Origin: Arthrobacter sp. SO3
GTDB lineage: Bacteria > Actinomycetota > Actinomycetes > Actinomycetales > Micrococcaceae
Length of the DNA: 49,147 bases
NCBI RefSeq assembly: GCF_020532825.1
Contig: NZ_MQTS01000163.1
Span: 4,584 to 53,730 of the forward strand
Reading direction: 5' to 3'
In this document: piece after piece, positions 32,891 to 41,126 of the stretch
How positions within the stretch are numbered: the stretch's first letter is position 1
Layout: every line of letters starts with the position of its first letter
The notes under the pieces: model-generated
Seen by the model: only the letters and a program-made list of their open reading frames with translations
The model's database searches: none
What the model was told of the DNA's origin: nothing
Translations under genes and position numbers: made by a program

Positions 32891-34723
32891 CTAGTGGTCC
32901 GCCATGCGTTCCTTCAGGCCTTCGAGCTCGGAGCGCAGGGCCGTCGGGAGCGAATCGCCGAACTTGGCGTACCACTCCTCGATCGAGGCGAGCTCGGTGT
33001 CCCACTCCTCTCGGTCCACGCGGACGGCGTCTTCCACGTGGGCGTGCGTCAGGTCCAGGCCGGTGAGGTCCAGCGAATGCCCGGCCGGCACGAAGCCGAT
33101 GGGCGTCTCGACGGCGTCCGCCTTGCCTTCGATACGCTCGATGGCCCACTTGAGGACGCGTGCGTTGTCGCCGAAACCGGGCCAGGCGAAGTCGCCGTCG
33201 GCCGTGCGCCGGAACCAGTTGACCAGGAAGATGTGGGGCAGGCGTTCCGGATTGGCCTTTCCGGAGACGCTGATCCAGTGGTTCAGGTAGTCGCCGGCGT
33301 CATAGCCAATGAACGGCAGCATGGCCATCGGGTCGCGGCGCAGCACGCCGACCTGGCCGGCAGCAGCAGCAGTCGTCTCGGAGGAGAGGGTGGAGCCCAT
33401 GAAAATGCCGTTGGTCCAGTTGCGGGCCTGCGTGACCAGGGGGACCGTGGTCTTCCGGCGGCCGCCGAAGAGGATCGCGGAGAGCTCCACGCCGTCGGGG
33501 CTGTAGTACTCCTCGGCCAGCATGTCGACCTGCGAGATCGGGGTGCAGAAGCGGGAGTTCGGGTGGGCGGCGGGCTTGTCCGAATCTGGCGTCCAGGAAT
33601 TGCCCTGCCAGTCGGTCAGGTGCGCCGGAACCTCGTCGGTCATGCCCTCCCACCAGACGCCGCCGTCGTCCGTGAGGGCAACATTGGTGAAGATGCTGTG
33701 GCCCTTGGCAATGGCGCGCATGGCGTTGGGGTTGGTGCCCCAGCCGGTACCGGGGGCCACGCCGAACAGGCCGGCCTCCGGGTTGGTGGCGCGCAGTTCG
33801 CCTTCCTTGCCGATCCGCATCCAGGTGATGTCGTCACCGAGGGTTTCGACTTCCCAGCCCTCGATGGCCGGATCCAGCAGCGCGAGGTTGGTCTTGCCGC
33901 AGGCCGACGGGAAGGCGGCGGAGATGTAGTAGTTCTTCTTCTCCGGGGAGGTCAGCTTGAGGATGAGCATGTGCTCCGCGAGCCAGCCTTCGTCCCGGGC
34001 CATCACCGAGGCGATGCGCAGGGCGTAGCACTTCTTGCCCAGCAGGGCGTTGCCCCCGTAGCCGGAGCCGAAGGACCAGATGGAGCGCTCTTCGGGGAAG
34101 TGCACGATCCACTTGTCCGGGTTGCAGGGCCAGAGGACGTCGGCCTGGCCGGGGGCCAGCGGCGCGCCCAGGGAATGCAGAGCCGGAACGAAGAACGCGT
34201 TCGTGGCGGTGATCTTGTCCAGGACCTCGGTGCCGATGGTGGCCATGATGCGCATGGAGGCGACAACGTAGGCGCTGTCCGTGATCTCCACGCCAAACTT
34301 GGGATCCTCGGCGTCAAGGTGGCCCATGACAAACGGAATGACGTACATGGTGCGGCCGCGCATGCAGCCGCTGAAGAGGCCGCGCAGTTTCTCCTTCATC
34401 TCCGCCGGAGCCATCCAGTTGTTGGTGAAGCCTGCATCGCGTTCGTTCTCGGAGCAGATGAAGGTCTGCTCTTCGACGCGGGCCACATCGGCGGGGTCAG
34501 AGAATGCCGCGAAGGACTTGGGGAACAGCTTCTCGTTCAGGCGGGTCAGCGTGCCCGCGGCGACGAGCTCGTCCGTGAGCCGGGTGTTCTCTTCCTCGGA
34601 GCCGTCAACCCAGTGGATCCGGTCCGGCTGGGTCAGTCCAGCTACCTCTTCGACCCATGCCAGCAGGCCGGCATGTGTGGTGGGTGCTTTTTCAAGCAAC
34701 GGCAGTCGCGCCAGATCTCCCAT
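32891..34723 (-). CDS. pckG: Phosphoenolpyruvate carboxykinase (GTP)
   Basis: This 610-residue cytoplasmic enzyme converts oxaloacetate and GTP to phosphoenolpyruvate, CO2 and GDP, the entry step of gluconeogenesis. The P-loop [12 protein letters not shown] lies near residue 268, followed by metal-binding [13 protein letters not shown] near 298. The later motif [19 protein letters not shown] near 505 carries the GTP and guanine contacts. The family-length, Cys-containing P-loop is typical of GTP-dependent enzymes in actinobacteria. ATG 34723 has GGAAGGG upstream. The upstream gap of 275 bases to the divergent tRNA gene contains a 12-base palindrome that could be a regulatory site. Confidence 0.95.
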   Translation of the reverse strand: MGDLARLPLLEKAPTTHAGLLAWVEEVAGLTQPDRIHWVDGSEEENTRLTDELVAAGTLTRLNEKLFPKSFAAFSDPADVARVEEQTFICSENERDAGFTNNWMAPAEMKEKLRGLFSGCMRGRTMYVIPFVMGHLDAEDPKFGVEITDSAYVVASMRIMATIGTEVLDKITATNAFFVPALHSLGAPLAPGQADVLWPCNPDKWIVHFPEERSIWSFGSGYGGNALLGKKCYALRIASVMARDEGWLAEHMLILKLTSPEKKNYYISAAFPSACGKTNLALLDPAIEGWEVETLGDDITWMRIGKEGELRATNPEAGLFGVAPGTGWGTNPNAMRAIAKGHSIFTNVALTDDGGVWWEGMTDEVPAHLTDWQGNSWTPDSDKPAAHPNSRFCTPISQVDMLAEEYYSPDGVELSAILFGGRRKTTVPLVTQARNWTNGIFMGSTLSSETTAAAAGQVGVLRRDPMAMLPFIGYDAGDYLNHWISVSGKANPERLPHIFLVNWFRRTADGDFAWPGFGDNARVLKWAIERIEGKADAVETPIGFVPAGHSLDLTGLDLTHAHVEDAVRVDREEWDTELASIEEWYAKFGDSLPTALRSELEGLKERMADH

Positions 34724-34888
34724 TACGGTTCCCTTCCTCGGGTTCAGTCGTGTGTCCTAAATGTAGGGCTAGATCACCCCCCAAAATTGAGGCAAGATGT
34801 GGGATGTCCGGGGGCGCAGAAATGAAAAACCCCGGAAATTCAAGGAATCGATGGTGCGACAGGACCTCATTTTGTGAGCAAGGTCACG

Positions 34889-34910
34889 TAGACCGGTCTA
34901 GTCGCCTAGA
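34889..34910. promoter_or_regulatory. Overlapping palindromes between pckG and tRNA-Arg
   Basis: TAGACCGGTCTA (34889-34900) is a perfect 12-base palindrome. It overlaps TCTAG-TCGC-CTAGA (34897-34910). GACCGGTC is also the centre of the TetR operator at 37645. It may be an operator for pckG or for a promoter of the tRNA, but no regulator can be named. Confidence 0.35.
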
Positions 34911-34926
34911 TTACACCTGTTTCGAT

Positions 34927-34956
34927 TTGTAACTATGGCCCCACCTCGCGTAAAGT
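34927..34956 (+). promoter_or_regulatory. Possible tRNA-Arg promoter
   Basis: TTGTAA (34927-34932) and TAAAGT (34951-34956) are 18 bases apart, about 43 bases before the tRNA. The sequence is locally AT-rich, as expected for a strong promoter. Confidence 0.45.
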
Positions 34957-34998
34957 AATTCGAGGTTCGGGGAGCGAGAAGTTCCAGGAACTGAAGAT

Positions 34999-35072
<74 letters not shown>

Positions 35073-35077
35073 CAGAG

Positions 35078-35117
35078 AAAAGATCCGCACCGGTCCGCCG
35101 GTGTGGATCTTTTGTTT
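35078..35117 (+). terminator. Rho-independent terminator after tRNA-Arg
   Basis: AAAAGATCC (35078-35086) pairs with GGATCTTTT (35105-35113), with an inner ACCGG/CCGGT stem, and further T residues follow. It begins six bases after the tRNA. Confidence 0.85.
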
Positions 35118-35217
35118 AACACCCTTCCTTTGTTTAGTCTCAGCGCCCGCCCTCTGTTTAGCGCCCGACGGCGGCGCCCGGCTTCCCGCTGCTGACGCCG
35201 GGACGGGAAACGCGCGG

Positions 35218-35979
35218 CTACGGCGAGATGGCCTGGCTGATCCGGAGACGGATGCCGTCGAAGTGGGCGTTGAGCCGCTGGGCCGCGAGAACCCTGTCGC
35301 CGGTCGAGACGGCATCGTAAATCCCCCGGTGCATGGCCGCTGCCGCCAGGAGGTCGATCCCTTCCGCTCCGCCCAGCTCGATGTAGAGCCTCCGGTAAAC
35401 CTGCCAGAAAACGTCCAGCAAACTGAGAAGCAGCTCGTTGTTGACCGGTTCGAACAGCCGGCGGTGGAACTGGGCGTCCGCCTCGACGAAGGTTTCCCCC
35501 GCACCGGCCAGGGCCTCCATCCGGAGGACGGACTCCTCGACCGCCATCAGGTGCTCCGGGGTCATCAGGTCCATGGCCCCCGCAATCAGCCCGGCCTCCA
35601 GCGACTGGCGGACATCCACGAGCTGCAGGGCCTCCTGCCCGTGGTGCCGCAGCGACAACCGTCCCCGGAATGTGAGTCCATCGGTGAGGGCATCGAAATT
35701 GCTCGGCGCGACGAACATGCCGAAGCCGTGACGGATTTCAATCACGCCCAGGGCCTGGAGCACTTTCAGGGATTCCCGCAGGGTGTTACGGCCCACGCCC
35801 AGCACGGCGGAAAGCTCATGCTCGGTCGGCAGTGGATCCCCGGCTTCCAGCTCCCGCTCGAGGATCAGGTCCATAATGTCCGCCTGGAGCGCCCTCAGCC
35901 TTGCCTGCGCACTGAACCTTGCGTGTGGCAAAGCGCCGCCCGCACCCACACCGCCCGCACCCACGCTGCCTGCCGTCAT
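35218..35979 (-). CDS. FadR/GntR family transcriptional regulator
   Basis: This 253-residue regulator has the GntR winged helix at about residues 30-95: LEAGDPLPTEHELSAVLGVGRNTLRESLKVLQALG, in which the Pro-Thr-Glu and Arg-Asn-Thr-Leu-Arg-Glu pattern marks the recognition helix, followed by the wing GVIEIRHGFGMFV. The rest is an FCD ligand-binding domain with EADAQFHRRLFE near 160. FCD regulators respond to carboxylic acids or sugar acids. The first 25 residues are Gly/Ala-rich. ATG 35979 has GGGAGGG upstream. The divergent oxidoreductase at 36087 is 107 bases away and is a possible target. Confidence 0.88.
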   Translation of the reverse strand: MTAGSVGAGGVGAGGALPHARFSAQARLRALQADIMDLILERELEAGDPLPTEHELSAVLGVGRNTLRESLKVLQALGVIEIRHGFGMFVAPSNFDALTDGLTFRGRLSLRHHGQEALQLVDVRQSLEAGLIAGAMDLMTPEHLMAVEESVLRMEALAGAGETFVEADAQFHRRLFEPVNNELLLSLLDVFWQVYRRLYIELGGAEGIDLLAAAAMHRGIYDAVSTGDRVLAAQRLNAHFDGIRLRISQAISP

Positions 35980-36074
35980 CGCACTGCCCTCCCCCAAGTA
36001 TGTTCCCCACAGTAGCTGTGGTCCCACGTCCTGCAAAGGGTTGCCCGCGCGGCTCACCGGGGCGGCTCCGGGCG

Positions 36075-36086
36075 TAGGATCTTGGC
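36075..36086 (+). promoter_or_regulatory. -10 box for a leaderless transcript
   Basis: TAGGAT (36075-36080) is followed by six bases and ATG 36087. No Shine-Dalgarno is present. Confidence 0.6.
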
Positions 36087-37544
36087 ATGACGGCACAGCT
36101 TGAACGGGAATTCGATGTCATCGTGATCGGCGCCGGCGCCGTGGGCGAGAATGTGGCGGACCGCGCGGTGCGCGGCGGACTGACCGCAGTACTGATCGAG
36201 GCGGAACTGGTGGGCGGCGAGTGCTCCTACTGGGCCTGCATGCCCTCCAAAGCGCTGCTGCGCCCGGGCACCGCCCTCCACGGCGCCCAGGCCGTGCCAG
36301 GGGCCGCAGAAGCCGTCACCCGGACCCTTGACGCAGCGGCGGTACTCAAACGCCGCGACTACTTCACGTCCAACTGGCAGGACGACGGCCAGGCGAAGTG
36401 GGTCGCGGACACCGGGATAGAGCTGATCCGCGGCCACGGCTGGATCACGGACATGCGGAAGGTGGAAGTCGCGGGACTGGACGGCAACAGCTACGCACTC
36501 TCGGCGCGGCACGCCGTCGTGGTGGCCACCGGTTCCTCGCCAACGGCGCCCCCCATCGACGGACTGGCCGACGTGGACTACTGGACCACGAGGGAGGCGA
36601 CCTCCGCGAGGGAGATCCCGGACCGGCTGGCCGTCCTGGGCGGCGGGGTCGCCGGCACCGAACTCGCCCAGGCCTTCGCGCGACTGGGAGCCTCGGTAAC
36701 GCTGGTGGCACGCCGCGGCCTGCTGGGCGCGTTCCCGGAGGAGGCGGCGAAGCTGGTCGCCGCCGGGCTGCGTGCGGACGGCGTTGGTCTCCATCTCCAC
36801 ACCGGAACCAAGAGCGTCCGCGAGAACGACGACGGCTCCCTCAGTCTCGAGCTGGAGGGCGGCGCGTCGGTGACGGCCGACAAACTCCTGGTCACCACTG
36901 GCCGGCATCCCGCCCTCGAAGGGATTGGGCTCGAGTCCGTCGGCCTCGCCCCCAAGGAAGGGGAGGAACTGCGGCTCAGCACCGACTCCACCGGTCTGGT
37001 TGCGGGCGGCACCGGGAACGACGTCGACCCGTGGCTGTACGCCGCCGGCGATGCCGCCGGGAATGTCATGCTGACCCACCAGGGCAAGTACGAGGCGCGC
37101 GCCACGGGCGATGCCATTGCTGCCCGGGCCAGGGGCCGGCTCAGTGGCGCGGCCGCCCCCTGGAGCCGCTACGCCCGGACGGCCAACGACCACGCCGTTC
37201 CCAACGTCGTGTTCACCGATCCGGAGCTGGCCAATGTGGGCCGGACCGTGCGGCAGGCGGAACAGGGCGGCCTCAGGGCGTCCTCCGTGGAACTGCCCAT
37301 CCAGGTGGCCGGATCCTCACTGCACTCCGAACGGTATGAGGGCTGGGCCCAGCTCGTGGTCGACGAGGACCGGCAGGTGCTGCTGGGCGCCACGTTCGCC
37401 GGTCCCGATGTGGCCGAGCTGCTGCACGCGGCCACTATCGCGATCGTCGGCGAAGTGCCGCTGGACCGGCTGTGGCACGCCGTGCCCTCCTACCCCACGA
37501 TCAGCGAGGTCTGGCTCCGGCTGCTCGAGGAGTACGGCCTCTGA
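36087..37544 (+). CDS. Pyridine nucleotide-disulfide oxidoreductase
   Basis: This 485-residue flavoprotein belongs to the class I family with dihydrolipoamide dehydrogenase and mercuric reductase. FAD motif VIGAGAVGENVADRA lies near residue 13. The redox-active pair is Cys46 and Cys51 in GGECSYWACMPSKAL, with the usual four-residue spacing. The NAD motif is VLGGGVAGTELAQAFARLG near 190, and the second FAD motif is YAAGDAAG near 318. In the C-terminal interface the usual His-Xaa-His-Pro-Thr is replaced by VPSYPTISE, so the proton-relay His of dihydrolipoamide dehydrogenase is missing and the substrate is probably different. It is divergent from a FadR-type regulator. A hairpin follows directly after the stop. 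Confidence 0.87.
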   Translation: MTAQLEREFDVIVIGAGAVGENVADRAVRGGLTAVLIEAELVGGECSYWACMPSKALLRPGTALHGAQAVPGAAEAVTRTLDAAAVLKRRDYFTSNWQDDGQAKWVADTGIELIRGHGWITDMRKVEVAGLDGNSYALSARHAVVVATGSSPTAPPIDGLADVDYWTTREATSAREIPDRLAVLGGGVAGTELAQAFARLGASVTLVARRGLLGAFPEEAAKLVAAGLRADGVGLHLHTGTKSVRENDDGSLSLELEGGASVTADKLLVTTGRHPALEGIGLESVGLAPKEGEELRLSTDSTGLVAGGTGNDVDPWLYAAGDAAGNVMLTHQGKYEARATGDAIAARARGRLSGAAAPWSRYARTANDHAVPNVVFTDPELANVGRTVRQAEQGGLRASSVELPIQVAGSSLHSERYEGWAQLVVDEDRQVLLGATFAGPDVAELLHAATIAIVGEVPLDRLWHAVPSYPTISEVWLRLLEEYGL

Positions 37545-37545
37545 C

Positions 37546-37610
37546 CCGCCGAGGTATCACTTGGCGCCCATGTTTTTCATGAACATGGGCGCCAAGTCTC
37601 ACCTCGGCGG
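37546..37610. repeat. Intergenic palindrome, family B, copy 2
   Basis: Outer arms CCGCCGAGGT (37546-37555) and ACCTCGGCGG (37601-37610) and inner arms ACTTGGCGCCCATGTT (37559-37574) and 37582-37597 are all perfect. The three-base stretches between outer and inner stems (ATC and CTC) do not pair, leaving a small internal loop. The 7-base loop is TTTCATG. The hairpin starts two bases after the preceding stop. The half-site resembles that at 23031. Confidence 0.8.
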
Positions 37611-37644
37611 GATGGCCGGCCCGTCACTCCCCACCTATCCTATT

Positions 37645-37672
37645 TGAACTGACCGGTCAGTTCAGTTAGCCT
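37645..37672 (+). promoter_or_regulatory. TetR operator overlapping an operon promoter
   Basis: TGAACTGACCGGTCAGTTCA (37645-37664) is a perfect 20-base palindrome. A -35-like TTGAAC (37644-37649) and a -10-like TAGCCT (37667-37672) are 17 bases apart, so bound repressor would cover the -35 box and spacer. The TetR gene is the third gene of the operon that starts 33 bases later. Confidence 0.8.
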
Positions 37673-37704
37673 TGTCGTAGACATTCATCTGCGAAAGGCC
37701 CCCC

Positions 37705-38409
37705 TTGCTCCGCGTGCAACAGCTCTCCGTGAACGGCAGACGGGACGAGTTGCTGCCGGCTACCTCCCTGCAGGTCCGGCGCGGCGAACTCCTGCTGGTT
37801 TGCGACAAACGACAGACCCAGCGCACCGCCCTGGCCCTGGCCCTGAGCGGGCGCCTCAAGCCCTCCGCCGGCCACTTCGAATGGGATGGCGCAGAGTGGG
37901 ACGGAAGCGCCCGGATCACGCCCCTGCGACAGGCGAGCGCCGTGGTGGACTCCCCCGGGGTGAACGAGCCCGAGCAGCACCTCAGCGTCCGCGACCTCGT
38001 CACCGAGGACCTGGCCCTCATCCCACGCCGCTACCGGGGTTCGCTGCTCAGCAAGCCCTGGCTCAAGGTCAACCGCTTCGAGGACATCGCCGGGCTGTGG
38101 ACCGAGCAACTTCCGGCCGCCCGGCGGCTCGAACTGCTCACGGCGCTTGCCCTGACCAACCCGCACACGGACCTGCTCGTGGTGGACTCCCCGGACCGCC
38201 ACGGCGATCCGGAGGACTGGCTGCCGAGGCTTATGGAGCTGGCTTACGACGCCGGGCGTCCGCTCGCCGTCGTCGCCACCGTGATGAGCGTCCCGGCCGG
38301 CTGGACCGGACCCACCGCAGTGATCGGGAACGCGGCATCCCCAGCCCCCGGCGGCCCTCCTCCCGCACGACTTCACGCATCCAACACACTCGAAACTGAG
38401 GAAATATAG
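37705..38409 (+). CDS. Degenerate ABC ATPase-like protein
   Basis: This 234-residue protein aligns over its length with an ABC ATPase. SLQVRRGELLLVCDKRQT corresponds to the strand and loop before and in Walker A; PSAGHFEWDG to the Gln-loop region entry; and TDLLVVDSPDRHGDPEDW to Walker B. The key residues are gone. The Walker A Gly-rich loop GxxGxGK(T/S) reads CDKRQTQRT with Gln at the Lys position, the signature LSGGQ reads LPAARR, and the catalytic Glu after Walker B is Ser. ATP hydrolysis is therefore unlikely. It starts at TTG 37705 after GAAAGG, and its stop overlaps the start of the YhgE/Pip gene by one base. It may be a structural partner of that membrane protein. Confidence 0.75.
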   Translation: MLRVQQLSVNGRRDELLPATSLQVRRGELLLVCDKRQTQRTALALALSGRLKPSAGHFEWDGAEWDGSARITPLRQASAVVDSPGVNEPEQHLSVRDLVTEDLALIPRRYRGSLLSKPWLKVNRFEDIAGLWTEQLPAARRLELLTALALTNPHTDLLVVDSPDRHGDPEDWLPRLMELAYDAGRPLAVVATVMSVPAGWTGPTAVIGNAASPAPGGPPPARLHASNTLETEEI

Positions 38410-40457
38410 TGACTGTGCTGCGGCTGGCCCGCTCCGAACTCAAGCGCATGACCGGCGGTCTGCTGCCCAAGCTCACCATTCTGGCGCTGACCATGGTGCC
38501 CCTGCTCTATGGCGCCGTGTACCTCTACGCCAACTGGGATCCCTACGGCAAGCTGAACCAGATCGACGCGGCACTCGTCGTCGAGGACACCGGCGCCACC
38601 TCCGCCGACGGCACCCGGCTCGAGGCCGGCCAAAAAGTCGCGGAAAGCCTCACGGATGGCCATGTCTTCAACTGGCAGACGGTCTCCGGGACGGAGGAAG
38701 CGGACCAGGGCGTGAGCACGGGCAAATACGCCTTCGCCCTGAAGATCCCCAAGGATTTCTCGGCGAACCTCGTCTCCCCCGGCAGCTTCGACGCCGCCAA
38801 CCAGGCCATGCTTAACGTCACCACCAATGACGCGAACAATTACCTACTGAGCACCATCGTGGACAAACTCACCACCGCCGTGCACACCACAGTGGCCACG
38901 GAGGTCGGCGAGGAAACCGCCAACCAGCTCCTCACCGGGTTCGGGACCATCCACTCCCAGATGCTTAAAGCTTCGGACGGCGCCGGCAAACTCGCCGACG
39001 GCGTCGCCAGCCTTCACGACGGGACGGTCACCCTCCATCAGGGCACGAGCGATCTCAAGAACGGCGCCGCCGAGCTCTATAGCGGCCAGCTCAAGCTCCG
39101 GGACGGCGCCAACTCCCTGAGCACAGGGGCAGCCCAGCTCAGCGGCGGACTGACGCAGCTTAAGGACAAAACCGCCACACTGCCTGCCGATACCCGGGCA
39201 CTCGCGGACGGCGCAGCGCAGGTGGCGGCCGGGAACGCCGCGCTCAATTCCAAGGTGCAGGGCCTCGCCGGCCAGCTGGCTGGCTCCGAACAGGCAGCCG
39301 CCCAGGCACAGCGCAGCCGGGTCGTCGCCGCCAACAGCCGGCTCGTCGCTGCCGGTACCCTCACCCCGGCCCAGGCGGATGCTATCCTGGCCGACTTCGA
39401 CGCCCACCCTGCGGCGCCGGCATCCACGGGCGCGGCCGCCTCTCTCACGACTGCGGCAGCGCAGATCCAGCAACTGGCGGACGGCTCCGCCGGCGTCAGC
39501 TCGGGTGCGGCCAGGCTGGCGGGAGCGACCCCTGCCCTCGCCGGCGCCATCAGCCAGGCGTCCACCGGAGCGGACCAGCTGGCCGGGGGCGCCGCCACCC
39601 TCGCCGCCGGACAGCAGGGTGCCCTCGACGGCGCCGCGAAACTCTCCGAGGGCGCGCAGAAACTCGACGACGGTGCAGCCCAGCTGGAAAGCGGTGCGGC
39701 AACGGCCTCCGACGGCGCCGGAACTCTCGCAGCTGAACTCGCCAAGGGCGCCGGCCAGGTCCCCAACCCCGACGACACCCAGAAGAACAGCCTCGCCAAG
39801 GTGATGGCGGACCCGGTGGCCGTCAGCAACATCTCGCAGGCCAAGGCGGGCTCCTACGGCGCAGGCCTGGCACCGTTCTTCCTCACCCTGGCCCTGTGGA
39901 TCGGCGTCTTTATGCTGATCCAGGCGATGCGGCCCATCACCCAGCGGGCGCTGGCGTCGAACGCCCCTGCGTGGAAGATCGCCGTCGGCGGCTGGCTTCC
40001 GTTCCTGGCTGTCTCGGCCGTCCAGGCGAGCCTGCTTACCCTGGTGGTCGACGTGGGACTGGGGCTCAATCCCGCCCATCCCTGGCTGATGTGGTTCCTT
40101 ATGCTGGCCGCCGCCATGGCGTTCAGTGCGATCATCCAGGGCGTCGTCGCGTTGCTGGGATCCCCCGGCAAGCTCGTGGTGCTGATCCTGCTGGTGCTGC
40201 AGCTCGTGTCTTCGGGGGGCACGTTCCCGTGGCAGACAACGCCCCAGCCCCTCCACGTGGTGCACCAGCTCCTGCCGATGGGGTACGTAGTCAACGGCAT
40301 GCGGCACCTGATCTACGGCGCAGACCTTGCCGTCATCCTGCCTACGATGCTGGGGCTGCTTGGCTACACTGTGCTGGGAACGGCTATGTCCACCCTGGCC
40401 GTCCGGAAGCACAAGTACTGGACCCTGAAGACCCTGAAACCGGAGATCACCGTATGA
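38409..40457 (+). CDS. YhgE/Pip family membrane protein
   Basis: This 682-residue protein has one N-terminal membrane segment (about residues 19-38), a large extracellular part, and about six C-terminal membrane segments from about 485 on, including GLAPFFLTLALWIGVFMLIQ. The extracellular part begins with KLNQIDAALVVEDTGA and holds a long series of helical repeats of the form GAxxLxxGxxxLxxG (about 185-440), the hallmark of YhgE/Pip proteins. These resemble type-2 ABC exporters or are linked to ESX and phage-infection functions. The exact role is unknown. The start GTG 38409 overlaps the previous stop, and the stop overlaps the TetR start. Confidence 0.88.
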   Translation: MTVLRLARSELKRMTGGLLPKLTILALTMVPLLYGAVYLYANWDPYGKLNQIDAALVVEDTGATSADGTRLEAGQKVAESLTDGHVFNWQTVSGTEEADQGVSTGKYAFALKIPKDFSANLVSPGSFDAANQAMLNVTTNDANNYLLSTIVDKLTTAVHTTVATEVGEETANQLLTGFGTIHSQMLKASDGAGKLADGVASLHDGTVTLHQGTSDLKNGAAELYSGQLKLRDGANSLSTGAAQLSGGLTQLKDKTATLPADTRALADGAAQVAAGNAALNSKVQGLAGQLAGSEQAAAQAQRSRVVAANSRLVAAGTLTPAQADAILADFDAHPAAPASTGAAASLTTAAAQIQQLADGSAGVSSGAARLAGATPALAGAISQASTGADQLAGGAATLAAGQQGALDGAAKLSEGAQKLDDGAAQLESGAATASDGAGTLAAELAKGAGQVPNPDDTQKNSLAKVMADPVAVSNISQAKAGSYGAGLAPFFLTLALWIGVFMLIQAMRPITQRALASNAPAWKIAVGGWLPFLAVSAVQASLLTLVVDVGLGLNPAHPWLMWFLMLAAAMAFSAIIQGVVALLGSPGKLVVLILLVLQLVSSGGTFPWQTTPQPLHVVHQLLPMGYVVNGMRHLIYGADLAVILPTMLGLLGYTVLGTAMSTLAVRKHKYWTLKTLKPEITV

Positions 40458-41113
40458 CCAGCCGCACGGACAGCATTATGGCGTCTTCCGGCGACGCGGA
40501 GACCCCGGCCGCGGCGGCGAAGAGGCTCCGGCCGGCCCGCACCAACGCGACCAAGCAGAAGCTGTTTGAGGCCTCGATGGAACTGATCGGCGAGCGCGGG
40601 GTGGCTGGGGTGACGGTCGATGAGATCGCGGCGGCCGCCGGGGTGTCCAAGGGCACGGTCTACTACAACTTCGGCAGCAAGTCGGACCTGATTGCCCAGC
40701 TGCTGCGCCACGGGGTGGACATCCTGCTGGCACGGCTGCTGAGCGTCCGGGACGACTCGGCCGACCCGCTCGCGGCGATGGACGAAATGATCGGCCAGGC
40801 CATGGATTTCATGGACGAGTACCCCTCCTTTGCCCGGCTCTGGGTCAGCGAGAACTGGCGGACCCCCAGCGAGTGGCAGGACACCTTCACGGAGCTCCGC
40901 GGCCTCCTGCTCGCCGTGGTCGGCGCGGCCATCGACGCGGTGGCTGCCGTCTACCCGGTGGATCAGGCCGTGTCGCGGGGCAGCCTGGAGACAGCCATCT
41001 TCGGGGCGTGCTTCGTGGTGGGCCTGGACCGGCAGACCTACAACCCGGAGCGGACCCGGGAGCAAAGTGTCATGGCGATTATGGCGACCATGCGCGGCTA
41101 CGTCGTGAAGTAG
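40454..41113 (+). CDS. TetR family transcriptional regulator
   Basis: This 219-residue regulator starts at ATG 40454, overlapping the YhgE/Pip stop as ATGA. The first 25 residues are disordered. The helix-turn-helix at about 35-80 reads LFEASMELIGERGVAGVTVDE followed by IAAAAGVSKGTVYYNFGSKSDL, with the classic TetR pattern GVSxGTxYxxFxSKxxL. The C-terminal domain is helical and would bind a ligand. Its own operon promoter carries a perfect palindrome at 37645-37664, so it most likely represses itself together with the two membrane-linked genes. The ligand is unknown; a drug or lipid exported by the operon would fit. Confidence 0.9.
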   Translation: MTSRTDSIMASSGDAETPAAAAKRLRPARTNATKQKLFEASMELIGERGVAGVTVDEIAAAAGVSKGTVYYNFGSKSDLIAQLLRHGVDILLARLLSVRDDSADPLAAMDEMIGQAMDFMDEYPSFARLWVSENWRTPSEWQDTFTELRGLLLAVVGAAIDAVAAVYPVDQAVSRGSLETAIFGACFVVGLDRQTYNPERTREQSVMAIMATMRGYVVK

Positions 41114-41126
41114 CCTCCGCTCGGCG

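Noticed and set aside
35118..35217. Repeated GTTTA-like words after tRNA-Arg, considered as an integration scar
   Set aside because: There is no second copy of the tRNA 3' end nearby, and no integrase or phage gene is present.
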